Origin: Bin87 sp965116565
GTDB taxonomy: Bacteria; Chloroflexota; Dehalococcoidia; Lucifugimonadales; UBA3495
NCBI GenBank assembly: GCA_965116565.1
Contig: OZ220699.1
Coordinates: 1,364,001 to 1,428,000 of the forward strand
Reading direction: 5' to 3'
Length of the DNA stretch: 64,000 nt
The position numbers and the translations under genes are program-made. Position 1 is the first letter of the stretch; the number at the start of each line of letters is the position of its first letter. Shown here in pieces: positions 8,183 through 17,807 of the stretch. Under the pieces are notes generated by a model, which searched no databases, was not told where the DNA came from, and worked only from the letters and a program-made list of their open reading frames with translations.

Positions 8183-9040
8183 TCAGCGGGCTGGTGGACC
8201 GCCTTCCGCAGTAAGGGACGCGCTCATATCCCAGAGACGCGCCGCCAGTTCCGCATCGTAGCTCATGCCAGCAGACGGCACGGGGCGGCAGTCCACAAAA
8301 TACTTGCCCGTCACACTCTCCACTTCAGGCGATGCGGCCAGGTACACGGGCGTCTCCGCTCCCCGGTCCGCGCTGATGCCGCGAACTCCAATGAAGAAAT
8401 TGACCACCCGGCCCAGCACCCCATTGTTGCGGGCGATGTTGGTCCGAACCAGACCAGGATGCAGGGCATTCACCGTGATGTTCTCGCCTTCCAGACGCCG
8501 CGCCAACTCGTAGGTGAACAGGATGTTGCAGAGCTTGGAGCGTTTGTAAGCCGGATATCTCCCATTGCCGGAAGGCTGGGGCAGGTCTTCCAGCCGGAAC
8601 CTGCCCGGCGATTCATGGGCGCAAGAGGATACGTTGATGATCCGGGCTTTTGGCGCTTTCCGCAGATGTTCGAGCAGCAGGCCGGTCAGCAGGAAGTAGC
8701 TCAGGTGGTTCAGTGCGAAGGTCATTTCGATACCCTCGGCGCTGCGCTCATTTGATAGGAATATGGCCCCGGCGTTGTTCAGCAGCACATCCAGATGGGG
8801 CGCCAACTCCATCGCCTCGGCGGCGACGCGGCGCACCTCATGTTGGGACGATAGGTCAGCCAACAGGTACTCAACTGCCGGGTTGTCCGTATCGGCGATG
8901 ATCTTCCGCGCTGCGGCCTCGGTTTTGGCGGGGTTGCGGCCTACGATGATGACCCTGGCGCCCATACGGGCCAGTTGGCGAGAGGCCGCGTAGCCAATGC
9001 CGTCGCTGCCGCCGGTTATGAGGCAGATTTTGCTTTGCAT
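8183..9040 (-). CDS. Short-chain dehydrogenase/reductase (retinol dehydrogenase-like)
   Basis: 285 residues from the ATG of MQSKICLITGGSDGIGYAAS. TGGSDGIG near residue 10 is the NAD(P)-binding Rossmann glycine motif, LLNNAG (about 88) the second SDR motif, NVSS (about 137) with YPAYKRSKL (about 160) the catalytic Ser-Tyr-Lys set. The C-terminus GKYFVDC resembles WW-oxidoreductase/retinol-dehydrogenase-like SDRs. The upstream extension to 9214 has no family similarity and is not used. Substrate unknown. It is monocistronic in appearance. Confidence 0.88.
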   Translation of the reverse strand: MQSKICLITGGSDGIGYAASRQLARMGARVIIVGRNPAKTEAAARKIIADTDNPAVEYLLADLSSQHEVRRVAAEAMELAPHLDVLLNNAGAIFLSNERSAEGIEMTFALNHLSYFLLTGLLLEHLRKAPKARIINVSSCAHESPGRFRLEDLPQPSGNGRYPAYKRSKLCNILFTYELARRLEGENITVNALHPGLVRTNIARNNGVLGRVVNFFIGVRGISADRGAETPVYLAASPEVESVTGKYFVDCRPVPSAGMSYDAELAARLWDMSASLTAEGGPPAR

Positions 9041-9095
9041 CAGGTGTTTCACCGGTTTACCGGCGGGACCGTGTCTACGGTGAAGAACCGCCGGG

Positions 9096-9323
9096 TCATT
9101 GAGCGAGCAACTCGCAGAGACGACTGTTACGTTCCAAGCTGGATCGAAAATGGGCAATCGCGTCGGTCTGCGCCTCACTGCCGGTCTTGCATTCGAAGTA
9201 CAGGCGCATCGCACCTTTCGATGTTGCCTCGAAATCGCGGCCTTGAGAACGGGCTATTTCCCTCAATGAAGCGGGCAATGCCTGGGATGCCCGCCTCGTG
9301 AATTGTTCCTCTGCAGTAACCAT
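9096..9323 (-). CDS. Small hypothetical protein
   Basis: 75 residues beginning MVTAEEQFTRRASQALPASL. A strong ribosome site AGGAGAG lies 6 bases before this ATG, which decides the start. The protein is charged and helical, without a recognised domain. Size and style would fit an antitoxin or regulator, but no partner is adjacent. Upstream bases 9324-9543 contain nothing I can name. Confidence 0.5.
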   Translation of the reverse strand: MVTAEEQFTRRASQALPASLREIARSQGRDFEATSKGAMRLYFECKTGSEAQTDAIAHFRSSLERNSRLCELLAQ

Positions 9324-9555
9324 CAAGGTCTCTCCTGCATCAGCGTAATTGCATTTTGCCGACGACCGCGACGTCGGGTCAAGGCATGCTGAACAGCGTG
9401 GCGTAAAGGGGGTTCCATAGTGAAGGCGGCTCAATGGTGGTGCGGGACAACGGGTGTGACTGTGCGGTTGACCTCTCAATGCGACAAACGTACATTGTGT
9501 CGGCCCGCCAGAGGGTTACGACAAGACCCGATCAAAATGGGATGTGCGTTCAAAT

Positions 9556-10809
9556 ATGAGCCTCCGATTCATCCATGCCGCTGATCTCCACCTGGACAGT
9601 CCGTTCACGGGCATCAGGGCGGCCGCGCCGGACAATGTAGCTGCTGCCCTGTACTCCGCCACTTTCGATTCATACAGAAACATCATCGACCTCTGCATCT
9701 CCGATCAGGTGGATGCGCTGCTGGTGGCCGGGGACATCTACGACGGCGCGGACCGCAGCCTGCGCGCTCAGCGTGCTTTCATCGACGGCCTGCGCATCCT
9801 GGACGCCGCCGGCATCCGGTCGTTTGTGTGCCACGGAAACCACGACCCTCTGGATGGTTGGGAGGCGCGGTTGTCCTATCCTGATGGCAGCCATCGGTTT
9901 GGCGCTGATTTCGAGGCGGTTCCCTTGTTCCTGGGTGAACCGGAGCGCGCCCTGGTGTATGGCATCAGCTATCCGACCCGGGATGTGTACGAGAACCTTG
10001 TTTCGAGTCTCGGGCCGGTGGACGGGAGCGCGTTCACCATCGGCCTGCTGCACGCCAACGTCGGCGGCAACACCAACCACGCGCCGTATGCCCCGTGTTC
10101 CCTGGATGATCTGGCGCAGTCCGGCATCGACTACTGGGCATTGGGCCACGTTCACACCCGCCAGGTCCTCCGCGAGCGCGCTCCCACGGTGGTGTATCCG
10201 GGTAATCCGCAGGGCCGGCACCCCAACGAGACCGGCGCCCGGGGCGTTTACCTGGTTGAAGTCGATGATGTCGGCAACGTCAGCCTGGAGTTTCGCCCCA
10301 CGGACACAGTGCGATGGGAGCGAGTGAGCATCGACATCAGCGCAATGGAAACCGAGCAGGATATTCTCAACGAGATCGATGACGGGATGCATAGCCTGCT
10401 GGATGGCGCAGAGGGCCGGTCGGTGGTGGTCCGCATGACCCTGACCGGCCGGGGTGAGCTGAACCGGTTCCTACGGCAGCCTGGCGCGGTGGATGATCTG
10501 TTGGCCGGAGTCAACGACCAGTGGGCCGAGGGCCTGCCTTTTGTGTGGTGCGAACGGATTGAGGACGAAACTGCGGCGGCCATCGACCGGGACGCCATGC
10601 GATCCGGCGAGGATTTCCTGGCCGAGGTGCTGCGCACCGCCGATCAGCTCAGGGATGCGCCCGAGACACTGCAAGACGGACTTGCCGATCTCTACCGGCA
10701 CCGCAGATTCAGGCAGCACCTGGCCGTTCTCACCGACGAGGAGACGGCAGCGTTGCTTGAAGAGGCGGAGACGCTGGCTGTGAACCTGCTTGCCGAGGAC
10801 GACCGCTGA
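9556..10809 (+). CDS. SbcD/Mre11-type DNA repair exonuclease (YhaO-like)
   Basis: 417 residues. The calcineurin-like phosphoesterase motifs are in order: IHAADLHLDSPF, LLVAGDIYDG, CHGNHD, GLLHANVGG and ALGHVHTRQV, giving the two-metal site of SbcD/Mre11 nucleases. The C-terminal 150 residues form the cap and ATPase-binding part. The stop TGA overlaps the ATG of the next gene (ATGA-type overlap at 10809), so nuclease and SMC ATPase are co-translated, as in yhaO-yhaN operons. ATG 9556 is preferred over GTG 9544 because the family begins at MSLRFIHAADLHL. Confidence 0.85.
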   Translation: MSLRFIHAADLHLDSPFTGIRAAAPDNVAAALYSATFDSYRNIIDLCISDQVDALLVAGDIYDGADRSLRAQRAFIDGLRILDAAGIRSFVCHGNHDPLDGWEARLSYPDGSHRFGADFEAVPLFLGEPERALVYGISYPTRDVYENLVSSLGPVDGSAFTIGLLHANVGGNTNHAPYAPCSLDDLAQSGIDYWALGHVHTRQVLRERAPTVVYPGNPQGRHPNETGARGVYLVEVDDVGNVSLEFRPTDTVRWERVSIDISAMETEQDILNEIDDGMHSLLDGAEGRSVVVRMTLTGRGELNRFLRQPGAVDDLLAGVNDQWAEGLPFVWCERIEDETAAAIDRDAMRSGEDFLAEVLRTADQLRDAPETLQDGLADLYRHRRFRQHLAVLTDEETAALLEEAETLAVNLLAEDDR

Positions 10810-13800
10810 TGAGAATAACCGGCCTGCATATCGACGGTTTCGGGCGGTTCGCCGACCGTAGCTTCGGCCCTTGGGAGCGTCCGGTCACGGTGTTATACGG
10901 CCCCAACGAGGCGGGCAAGAGTACGCTGCTGGAGTTCATCCGCAGGATCCTATTCGGATTCCCAGATGGCCGCACCAGGGCCAACCCATATCCAGCCATG
11001 TCCGGTGGCAGTTATGGAGGGCGGGTCACAATCGCAACTGATGCAGGGGAAGGGATCACCATTCAGCGATCATCGGGGCGGGGAGATGGCGCAGTTTCCG
11101 TCACCACCGCCAGCGGCGAGACGCTTTCCGCTGGCGAGTTGTCGAGGCTGCTGGGGAACCATTCGAGGAACGTGTTCGAAGGCATCTTCGCGTTCACGCT
11201 GGACGAGCTGAACGATCAGAGTCGGCTCAGCGATGACGACGTCAACATGCAGATCTACAGCGCTGGCATCGGCGCGATGAAGCTGCCCGACGCATTGGCG
11301 ACGCTTGATCGTCAGAAACGTGAGATATTCGTTCCGCGCGGCAGCAGCCAATCGGTTCCCAAGATCGCAACCGAGATGGAACGGACCAACTCTGAACTTC
11401 AGCAGATCGCCGGCTACGCGACGGAGTATCGCCGTCAATCGGACCGGCTGGCCGAGATCGAACGAGAACTCGGCGACGTGGCCGCTCGCCGCCTCCAAAT
11501 CGCGTCGGAACAGGACCGGCTGGAGAACCTGGAGCGTGCCTGGGACCACTGGAACGAGCTGACCAGCGCGGAACAGCGGCTGGCGGCGTTGCCGGCCGTG
11601 AAGACATTCCCGGAGAATGGCGTCATCCGCCTGGAAACGCTGGAAGCGCAGGCCGAAACCGGCCGCGAGGAACTGTCCGCCGCGGACGAACGGGTGCAGC
11701 GCATCAGGGTAAGCGTTGACGAGGAAATCGAGCATCTGACCATCCTGGAGAATTCCAGCGAGGTGCGTGCGCTGGAGCGTGAACGCGGCGCCTTCGACCA
11801 GTCGGTGAAGGACCTGCCCGAGCGGCGCGCCGAACTCGCCAGCAAGCGCTCCGAGTTGAAAACGTCGCTGGCTAACCTGGGCGCCGACTGGGACACCGAC
11901 CGGCTCAGCGCGTTCGACCTCTCGCTGGTGGTGCGTGAGGAGGTCGCCGGACACGGCGAGCGGCTCCAAAACGCCCGCGCCGCCGTCGATAGGTCGCAGA
12001 CCGCGCTGGCACAGGAGGAGGCGACGCTGGCGGACGCCGTGGAGACCACGCAGCGTGCGCAGGCCGAACACGAAGGGGCCACGCCTCCCGAACTGGACGA
12101 AAACGACGTCCGCGAACGCCGTCGGCGACTCCGGCAGTCCCGAACCACCCTGGATGAATTGAGCCGCGTCGAAGACCGCATCCGGGACCTGCAAGCACAG
12201 ATCGGCGACGGGTCGGAACCCGGTGCTGCTGGATCGCATACCGGACGGTCCCGACTGCTGGCGGGCATCGCGCTGCTGGTGGCCGGTCTGTGGCTGGCGG
12301 CCACCACCTTCGGAGCCGGCGCGATCCTGGCTGCCGTCGGCGCGGTGTTGGCCACGGTCGCGGTTTTCTGGTTCATGCGCGGCCGTGCCGACGGGCAAGC
12401 CACAGCCTCGCCCGCGTCAGCACGAGTCCGGGGGCAAATCAGTCAGGCGGACGAGCAGTTGGCGGGAATCCGCTCGCGCCTGCAAGCGGACGCCAACGCA
12501 TTGGGCATGGAGACGCTCAACGTGGACACGCTGCTGGAAGCCGAGGAAGGACTGGACGCTGCAGATGCCAGGCTCCGGGAGTGGCGGCAGCTGGAAACCG
12601 CCCTGGCCCAGGCCGCCGAACGCGCCGAGCGCCAGACCCAGCGGCGGGACGATGCGCAGCAGACCGTGCGGGACGCTCAGGCGGCGCTGGAGGCGGTGCA
12701 ACAGGCATGGCAATCCTGGCTCGAACAGCGCGGGTTACGGAGCACGTTCACGCCCGACGGCATCCAGGAGCTGCGCACGCTGGTGGACCTGGCGCGAACC
12801 CACCACCGCGATGTGGTGGAAATGGAGAACCGCATCGCCGCCATCCAGACCGACATCGATGAGTTCATCGCCATAGCCCGCCCGCTGGCCGATGCTCACG
12901 GCTTTCCGGCGGAGTGGAGCGATTACCCCAGGGTCGCGGGCGTCGCCGATGGCATCATCGAGTTGCATCGCACGTAACCGCAGCAGCGCGGGTTCGCTCC
13001 GACGCCGAGAAGGAGTTGGAAGAGGCCAGACAGGATCTGGCGACGCGACGGAAAGGCCAGCAAGAAGTTGTTGATCAGATCGAGGCACTGTTGAAGTCCG
13101 GTGAGGCCGACGATGTGGACGACTTCCGCCGGCGCGAACGGTTTTTCCAGGAGCGGGCCGGCCTGAACGCGACTATCTCCAACGCACTGGAGCGGATGCA
13201 GCGGATCAGCGGGCCGGGCGACGCGCTGGAAGCGTTACGCACGACGTTGTCCAAGGCGGATTTGCAGAGCATCCGCGACGGCGTGCGGCAGTGTGAAGCG
13301 CAGCTGGAGGAAATCGACGCACAGCGATCTGAGAGGGACACCGAGCGCGGCGCCATACGGACGATGCTGGACGGCCTCGCCGGCGAGGAGGACTCATCGC
13401 GGCTGCGACTAGAACGGCACCGCCTGTCGGAAGAGTTGCAGGGCCACGCCCGGGATTGGGTGGTGCGCACCATTGCCGAGAGCCTGATCCGGCAGGCGCA
13501 GAGCAAGTTCGAGAGGGAGCGGCAGCCCGACGTGATCCGCCACGCCGAGCGGTTCTTCCTGGACGTCACCGACGGCGCCTACCAGGGCGTGTATTCCCCG
13601 CTGGGCAGCTCCGAGATTAACGTCAGGGACGCAGCGGGCAACATCCGGACGCCCCTGCAGCTCAGCCGGGGCACCCGCGAGCAGTTGTTCCTTGCCCTGC
13701 GCTTCGGCCTGATCCTGGAGCTGGGCCAGCGGTCGGAACGGCTGCCGGTGATCGTGGATGAGGCGCTGGTCAACTTCGATCCGGACCGGGGCGCCAGAGC

Positions 13801-13933
13801 CGCCGGCTCGTTCATCGACCTCTCCGAGTCCAACCAAGTGCTGGTATTCACCTGCCACCCACAGATCGTGGACTGGTTCGTTGAGGCTGCGGCGCAGCGG
13901 GGGGTTGGGGAGCCTGAGGTTGTCGGTATCTGA
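10809..13933 (+). pseudogene. SbcC/YhaN-type SMC ATPase, split by one frameshift
   Basis: Two frames together encode about 1040 residues. Frame one (10809-12977) has Walker A GPNEAGKSTLLEFI (about residue 35), long coiled coils, and a two-helix membrane hairpin at about residues 475-525, typical of YhaN rather than SbcC. After IIELHRT it hits TAA; the neighbouring frame continues with VTAAARVRSDAEKELEEARQ and ends with the signature LSRGTREQLFLALRFGL and Walker B LPVIVDEALVNFD. One missing base near 12974 explains the break. No slippery heptamer is present, so mutation or a sequencing error is likelier than programmed frameshifting. With the SbcD-like partner it would process DNA ends. Confidence 0.8.
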
Positions 13934-14141
13934 GCCCGGCGACCACCCGCACGTCACCCGCGCATACGCGATCAGGGCTGTCGACCTCGATTTTAGAAAT
14001 CCCGAGGAAGTTCCGGGTCCGGCCAGTCGATCCGGAAAGCTGGCACCGGCGTATATTGTTGTGAGCGATAGCATGTATCGCATCTTGTATTGTTAGGTGG
14101 GCCAACTATAACTGGAGTCCGCCGAGATCAGGAGGATAGTT

Positions 14142-15629
14142 ATGCGACGGCGAATTGTCTTTTTCATGCAAAACGCCCCGTCGATGGTCCCGCGCGGCAC
14201 GGCGCGACTCGCTGCGTTATGCTTCCTGGCCACCATGTCCGGGTTGATCGCATTGGTCGGATCCGGGCCGGGCCTGAGCCACGCGGCGTGGGAAACGGGC
14301 GGCTCAGGATCATTTGAGATAGCCGCACAGGAACTGCCCGGCATCGAGACCGTTTGGTCGGCCAAGATGACGGTGGGGCGAGCCAGCGACTCGATACGAT
14401 CCTACACGGGTTACCTGCCGACCCTCAGCCCCTCCGAAGGGGCTTTGGATGCGACGGAATTCACTTACAACGATGTGCAGTACACCATCCTCGGGATATA
14501 CCAGCAGGAATTCGGCGAAAGCTTCAAACAACTGGTGTTCGGTGCTGACGTTCCCCTGGACGACGACCTGCATTTCAAGGCTGGGGACCAGGTGTTTTCG
14601 CTGAGCAATGCGGCGGATCTGGGTTCCGGGCGAAACATCCACGCGTGGAAGCTCGAGGAGACCTTGGGCTGGTCCGAAGGCGATAGCGTTCCGGTGTCGC
14701 TGTTCAAGCTGGTGGGACAGGTCACTCCCCGGGAACCGACGGACGGCGATTTCATGCTGGCGATGTCCAGCATGACTGGTGAGTTGACCCGGTCTGGCCA
14801 GTTTGAGACGATCCCAGTCACCCTGGAAACCGGGAAACGCTACGTCGTCGAAATGAAAGGCGCCGCCACCGGTGACGGCACGCTGTCCGACCCGTGGATA
14901 TCGGGCATCAACGGTCGGTTCATAGTCGACGGAGAATCACGGTGGGAGCCCGTGTGGTACGACGCCTCGGGCCGCAGATCCACGTCGGTCCAGTTTCCCA
15001 ACGGGCAGCATTATCGCGTGGACGAGAATGGCAGGATGTTTTACCCCTTCACCGGAAGCGGCGGGCCCACCGTTCTCCGGCCCGTAACGGGCGGCAACGA
15101 CGACGCCGGCGAAGGGCTCAACGCCAGGCTGTTCCTAGTCAACTTTCCCGGAGGCGAATACCAGGTCGTGGTGTCGGGAGCGCCCAACCCGAATGACACC
15201 GGCACCTACACGTTCAGTCTGATGGAGATAATGTCCGACGACTATTCCGCCAGCCCGGACGCAACGGGCGAGTTGACGGTGGGCGGCTCCGCCGTTGGGA
15301 ACATAGAGTCTCCCGGCGACGCCGACTGGTTCGCAGTTGATCTGGTAGAAGGGGTCGAATACACTGTCCTGATCCAGGGTGGACTCCCGGGTGCAGGCAC
15401 CCTGTCGGCCCCCCGCTTCGCCGGCATCTACGACTCCCGGGGCACGCTGCTGGATGACACCTCGAACGACCACCAGAATTCAGGAATCTTCAGCGACAAC
15501 CGGATGACGTTTACGCCCGCGAGCACCGCCACCTACTACATCGGGGTTTCCGGTCACAACATCTATGAACCCCACCGTTCAAACCCGCCCGTTGGCACGT
15601 ACACGGTGTCGGTGGAGATACGGGAGTGA
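14142..15629 (+). CDS. Secreted protein with PPC-like domains
   Basis: 495 residues. AGGAGG 6 bases before the ATG fixes the start. A signal peptide (long basic n-region, core LAALCFLATMSGLIALVG, cleavage near SHA-AW) directs export. Residues about 65-190 (WSAKMTVG, TEFTYNDVQYTILGIY, DQVFSLSNA) form a beta-rich module I have seen in surface proteins of marine Chloroflexota. Residues about 210-360 and 365-495 are two pre-peptidase C-terminal (PPC)-like modules, the second with GDADWFAVDL and ATYYIGVSG. There is no catalytic domain or anchor. Probably an extracellular or envelope binding protein. Confidence 0.75.
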   Translation: MRRRIVFFMQNAPSMVPRGTARLAALCFLATMSGLIALVGSGPGLSHAAWETGGSGSFEIAAQELPGIETVWSAKMTVGRASDSIRSYTGYLPTLSPSEGALDATEFTYNDVQYTILGIYQQEFGESFKQLVFGADVPLDDDLHFKAGDQVFSLSNAADLGSGRNIHAWKLEETLGWSEGDSVPVSLFKLVGQVTPREPTDGDFMLAMSSMTGELTRSGQFETIPVTLETGKRYVVEMKGAATGDGTLSDPWISGINGRFIVDGESRWEPVWYDASGRRSTSVQFPNGQHYRVDENGRMFYPFTGSGGPTVLRPVTGGNDDAGEGLNARLFLVNFPGGEYQVVVSGAPNPNDTGTYTFSLMEIMSDDYSASPDATGELTVGGSAVGNIESPGDADWFAVDLVEGVEYTVLIQGGLPGAGTLSAPRFAGIYDSRGTLLDDTSNDHQNSGIFSDNRMTFTPASTATYYIGVSGHNIYEPHRSNPPVGTYTVSVEIRE

Positions 15630-15720
15630 GGGCCGGGTCAGTCAGCTTAAGGTAACGAGCTCGCATTCGCCGGCCCGGTAACGCATCGCGACGCCGGGTC
15701 GGTGTCGCGCCGGCGCAACG

Positions 15721-15892
15721 TCATACTGCGTCGGCCATCGTGTCAGCGCCCAGATCTGCCGTGATCTCCTCCAGCTGCTCCAGCGCGGCGCGCAGGTCCT
15801 CCCTCATCTCCTCGGCAATTACGTCGGGAGGCGGCAGGTTTTCGGAGTGCTCCAGGCTGTTGCTGCGGAGCCCGGAGATGTCTAGGTTGGCC
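15721..15892 (-). pseudogene. Type I restriction methylase (HsdM) C-terminal remnant
   Basis: The frame ends ANLDISGLRSNSLEHSENLP, then PPDVIAEEMREDLRAALEQL and ITADLG. The NLDI...ENLPPPDVIA..I.EDL.AALE pattern resembles the C-terminal tail of N-6 DNA methylases of type I systems. It is fused in frame to a P450 fragment, so the ORF 15721-16134 is a chimera made by rearrangement. No hsdS or hsdR is present. Confidence 0.45.
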
Positions 15893-16291
15893 CCGCGCGC
15901 AATGCCGGGGATAATGGGGTAAAAGCGCATGGTTTCCGGAGCGGCGTTGGTGGCGGACGCCGGTTTGTGAGCGTCCTGAGCGGTGGGTCGCTCGCCGGAG
16001 GAAAGCGCGTCCTTCTCCGCTTGAACAAGGGACGTAACCTCAGGGTCCTGGGAAATGGAATACAGCAAGTATGAGCCGGTGGCGGCAGCGGCGTGCATAA
16101 CCACGCGAAAGGGGTCCATGATCGGGAACCACATACCGGACCCGCACGTTGGATCGGGATTGGCCTAGTTGAGTTCAAGGAGGTCGTCAATGAGGTCGCG
16201 GTGCCCCGCACCAGAGCGGGTATCCGGATGGTGTTCCGCCAGAACCTGTTCGAAGAAAGCCCTTGGCTTGCTGCCGAGTGCGACGTACCCA
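15893..16291 (-). pseudogene. Cytochrome P450 central fragment with in-frame stop
   Basis: Minus-strand reading gives FFEQVLAEHHPDTRSGAGHR, DLIDDLLELN, a TAG, then MWFPIMDPFRVVMHAAAATG (I-helix region) and PETMRFYPIIPGIAR (K-helix and ExxR region). N-terminus and heme-binding C-terminus are missing: one side meets the HsdM remnant, the other the end of a DDE_5-type IS at about 16290. It differs from the intact P450 at 32.3 kb. Confidence 0.6.
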
Positions 16292-16372
16292 AGCTGGAGT
16301 TTACGCAAAATTTAAGGAAAGCATAAAGGCAGGGTAAGCTGGCCTGACCCAAATCCCTCAAAAGGCCCAGCC

Positions 16373-17785
16373 ATGCTCACCCTGCCCGATGCGATTGTAG
16401 CCGTTCTGCTTCCCTTCTCGACGCTGTTCACCAACCCGACCTGGCGGCAGGCCCAAGTGCTGCTGGTGGGCGCCATCCTGACCACCGGACAACGCACCGT
16501 GGCCGCCGCGCTCCGCATCATGGGCCGCAACGACCAGCGCGACTACGCTCGCTACCAAGAGGTGCTCAATCGGGCGGTGTGGTCGCCCCGTGCGGGAGCC
16601 CGCATCCTGCTCTTTCTGCTGCTCCGGCACCTGGACGGCGGAGACGGTCCTCTGATTTTCGGCGTGCGATCATTGACCAATCGGGAAACCCTGGAACGGC
16701 GTCGCGGCGCCAGGATCCAGGCACGAGGCATTTGCCGAGACGCGGTGCGCTCCAGTCGCCACCAGTTGGTCAAGGCCAGTGGTCGCGATTGTTCACAGAT
16801 CTGGGATCTCCCTGATGTGGCTGGGCAATGTCCCCTGGGCGGGACGCCATTGGTTCCTGCCGGTGCTCACCGTGCCGGCGCCCTCGTCCCGGTACTACCA
16901 GCGGCAGGGACGCCGGCACAAGAAGATCACCGACTGGGCCCGGCAAATGATCATGCAGTTGCGCCGCTGGCTGCCCCATCGTCCCCTGGTGCCGGCGGGT
17001 GACAACGGCTACGCCGTCTCGATCTCCTCCACTGCTGCCAATCCCTGCGCCAGCCGGTCCCTCTCATCGCCAGACTGCGCCTGGACGCCGCCCTCTATGA
17101 TCCAGCGCCCGACTGTCATCCGGGTCAGAACGGTCGCCCGTCGCTGAAAGGCCCCCGGTGACCTTCTCTGAAATCCCTCTTTGAGCAAGCCGATGTGGCG
17201 TGGACCGCCGGCGCGGTGTCCTGGTACGACGGCAGCACTCGCATCGTGGAACTCACCTCCCAGATCGCCGCCTGGTACCGTTCGGGCAAACCTCCCGTCA
17301 CCATCCGCTGGGTGCTGATCCGCGACCCCCAAGGCGCTTTCGATCCTCAGGCCCTGCTCTGCACCGACCCAGAGGCAGACCCGACCCAGATCCTGGAGTG
17401 GTTTGTCCTGCGTTGGCAATTGGAGGTCACCCCGTATCAAGTACGGGGCAGGCTCTTTCAGGAAGCACGGACCCATCTGGGCATGGAGACCCAGCGCCAG
17501 TGGTCTGACCTGGCCATCGCCCGCACCACGCCCGCCGTGCTGGGGCTTTTCTCCTGGACCACCTTGACCGCCCACATCCTGCAACAAGAGCGTCCCATCA
17601 CCCAGCGCACCGCCGCCTGGTATGACAAACCATCGCCCACCTTCGTAGACGCCAACGCTCTGGTGCGTCGCCACCTGTGGCTGGCCTCCGAGGGTCTATC
17701 ACTGTCCGCAGTCAGCACGGATATGCAGGAACTCCCCGTCGACCTGTACCACCGAATGGTGGATTCCCTGGGTTACGCCGCTTGA
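16373..17785 (+). pseudogene. DDE_5 (IS4/IS701-like) transposase, copy A1, disrupted
   Basis: Starts MLTLPDAIVAVLLPFSTLFT and ends HRMVDSLGYAA, but lies in at least three frames with breaks near 16760-16830 and 17010-17170. The first catalytic Asp region reads FGVRSLTNRETLE, where copy A3 at 62.2 kb has FGIDETLE; a 15-bp in-frame gain has displaced the Asp codon. Later, between RWQLEV and FQEARTHLGME, a palindromic repeat adds nine codons (TPYQVRGRL). Copy A2 (47.98-48.97 kb) shares both lesions, so they arose in a common ancestor. Confidence 0.75.
17431..17455. repeat. Palindromic repeat inserted in frame in transposase A1
   Basis: CCCGTATCAAGTACGGG followed by GCAGGCTC. The palindrome CCCGTA/TACGGG flanks TCAAG. 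It adds nine codons without shifting the frame. Related copies are at 17838-17862, 40717-40744, 48309-48332, 57686-57713 and 58414-58445. Confidence 0.7.
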
Positions 17786-17807
17786 AACGCGGAAAGTCCA
17801 GCTTGGG

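Larger units (their letters stand above)
16288..17807 (+). mobile_element. DDE_5-type insertion sequence, copy A1
   Basis: The ends are imperfect inverted repeats: CCCAAGCTGGAGTTTACGC at 16288-16306 and its inverted partner GCGGAAAGTCCAGCTTGGG at 17789-17807. The 59 bp after the left repeat (AGGGTAAGCTGGCCTGACCC) recur in copy A2 near 48.99-49.04 kb. The element sits between a P450 relic and an IS630 relic, so it is not a simple insertion into one gene. The CCCAAG on the right also belongs to the flanking IS630 gene, so the exact outer bases are uncertain by about 6 bp. Confidence 0.65.

Noticed and set aside
11070..12398. 442-codon minus-strand frame
   Set aside because: Lies opposite the coiled-coil region of the YhaN-like ATPase; composition artefact.
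12960..12985. Programmed frameshift in the YhaN-like gene
   Set aside because: No slippery heptamer, no stimulatory structure or internal Shine-Dalgarno at the right distance; mutation or sequence error is simpler.
15721..15892. Active type I restriction-modification locus
   Set aside because: Only an HsdM tail is visible; no methylase core, hsdS or hsdR.
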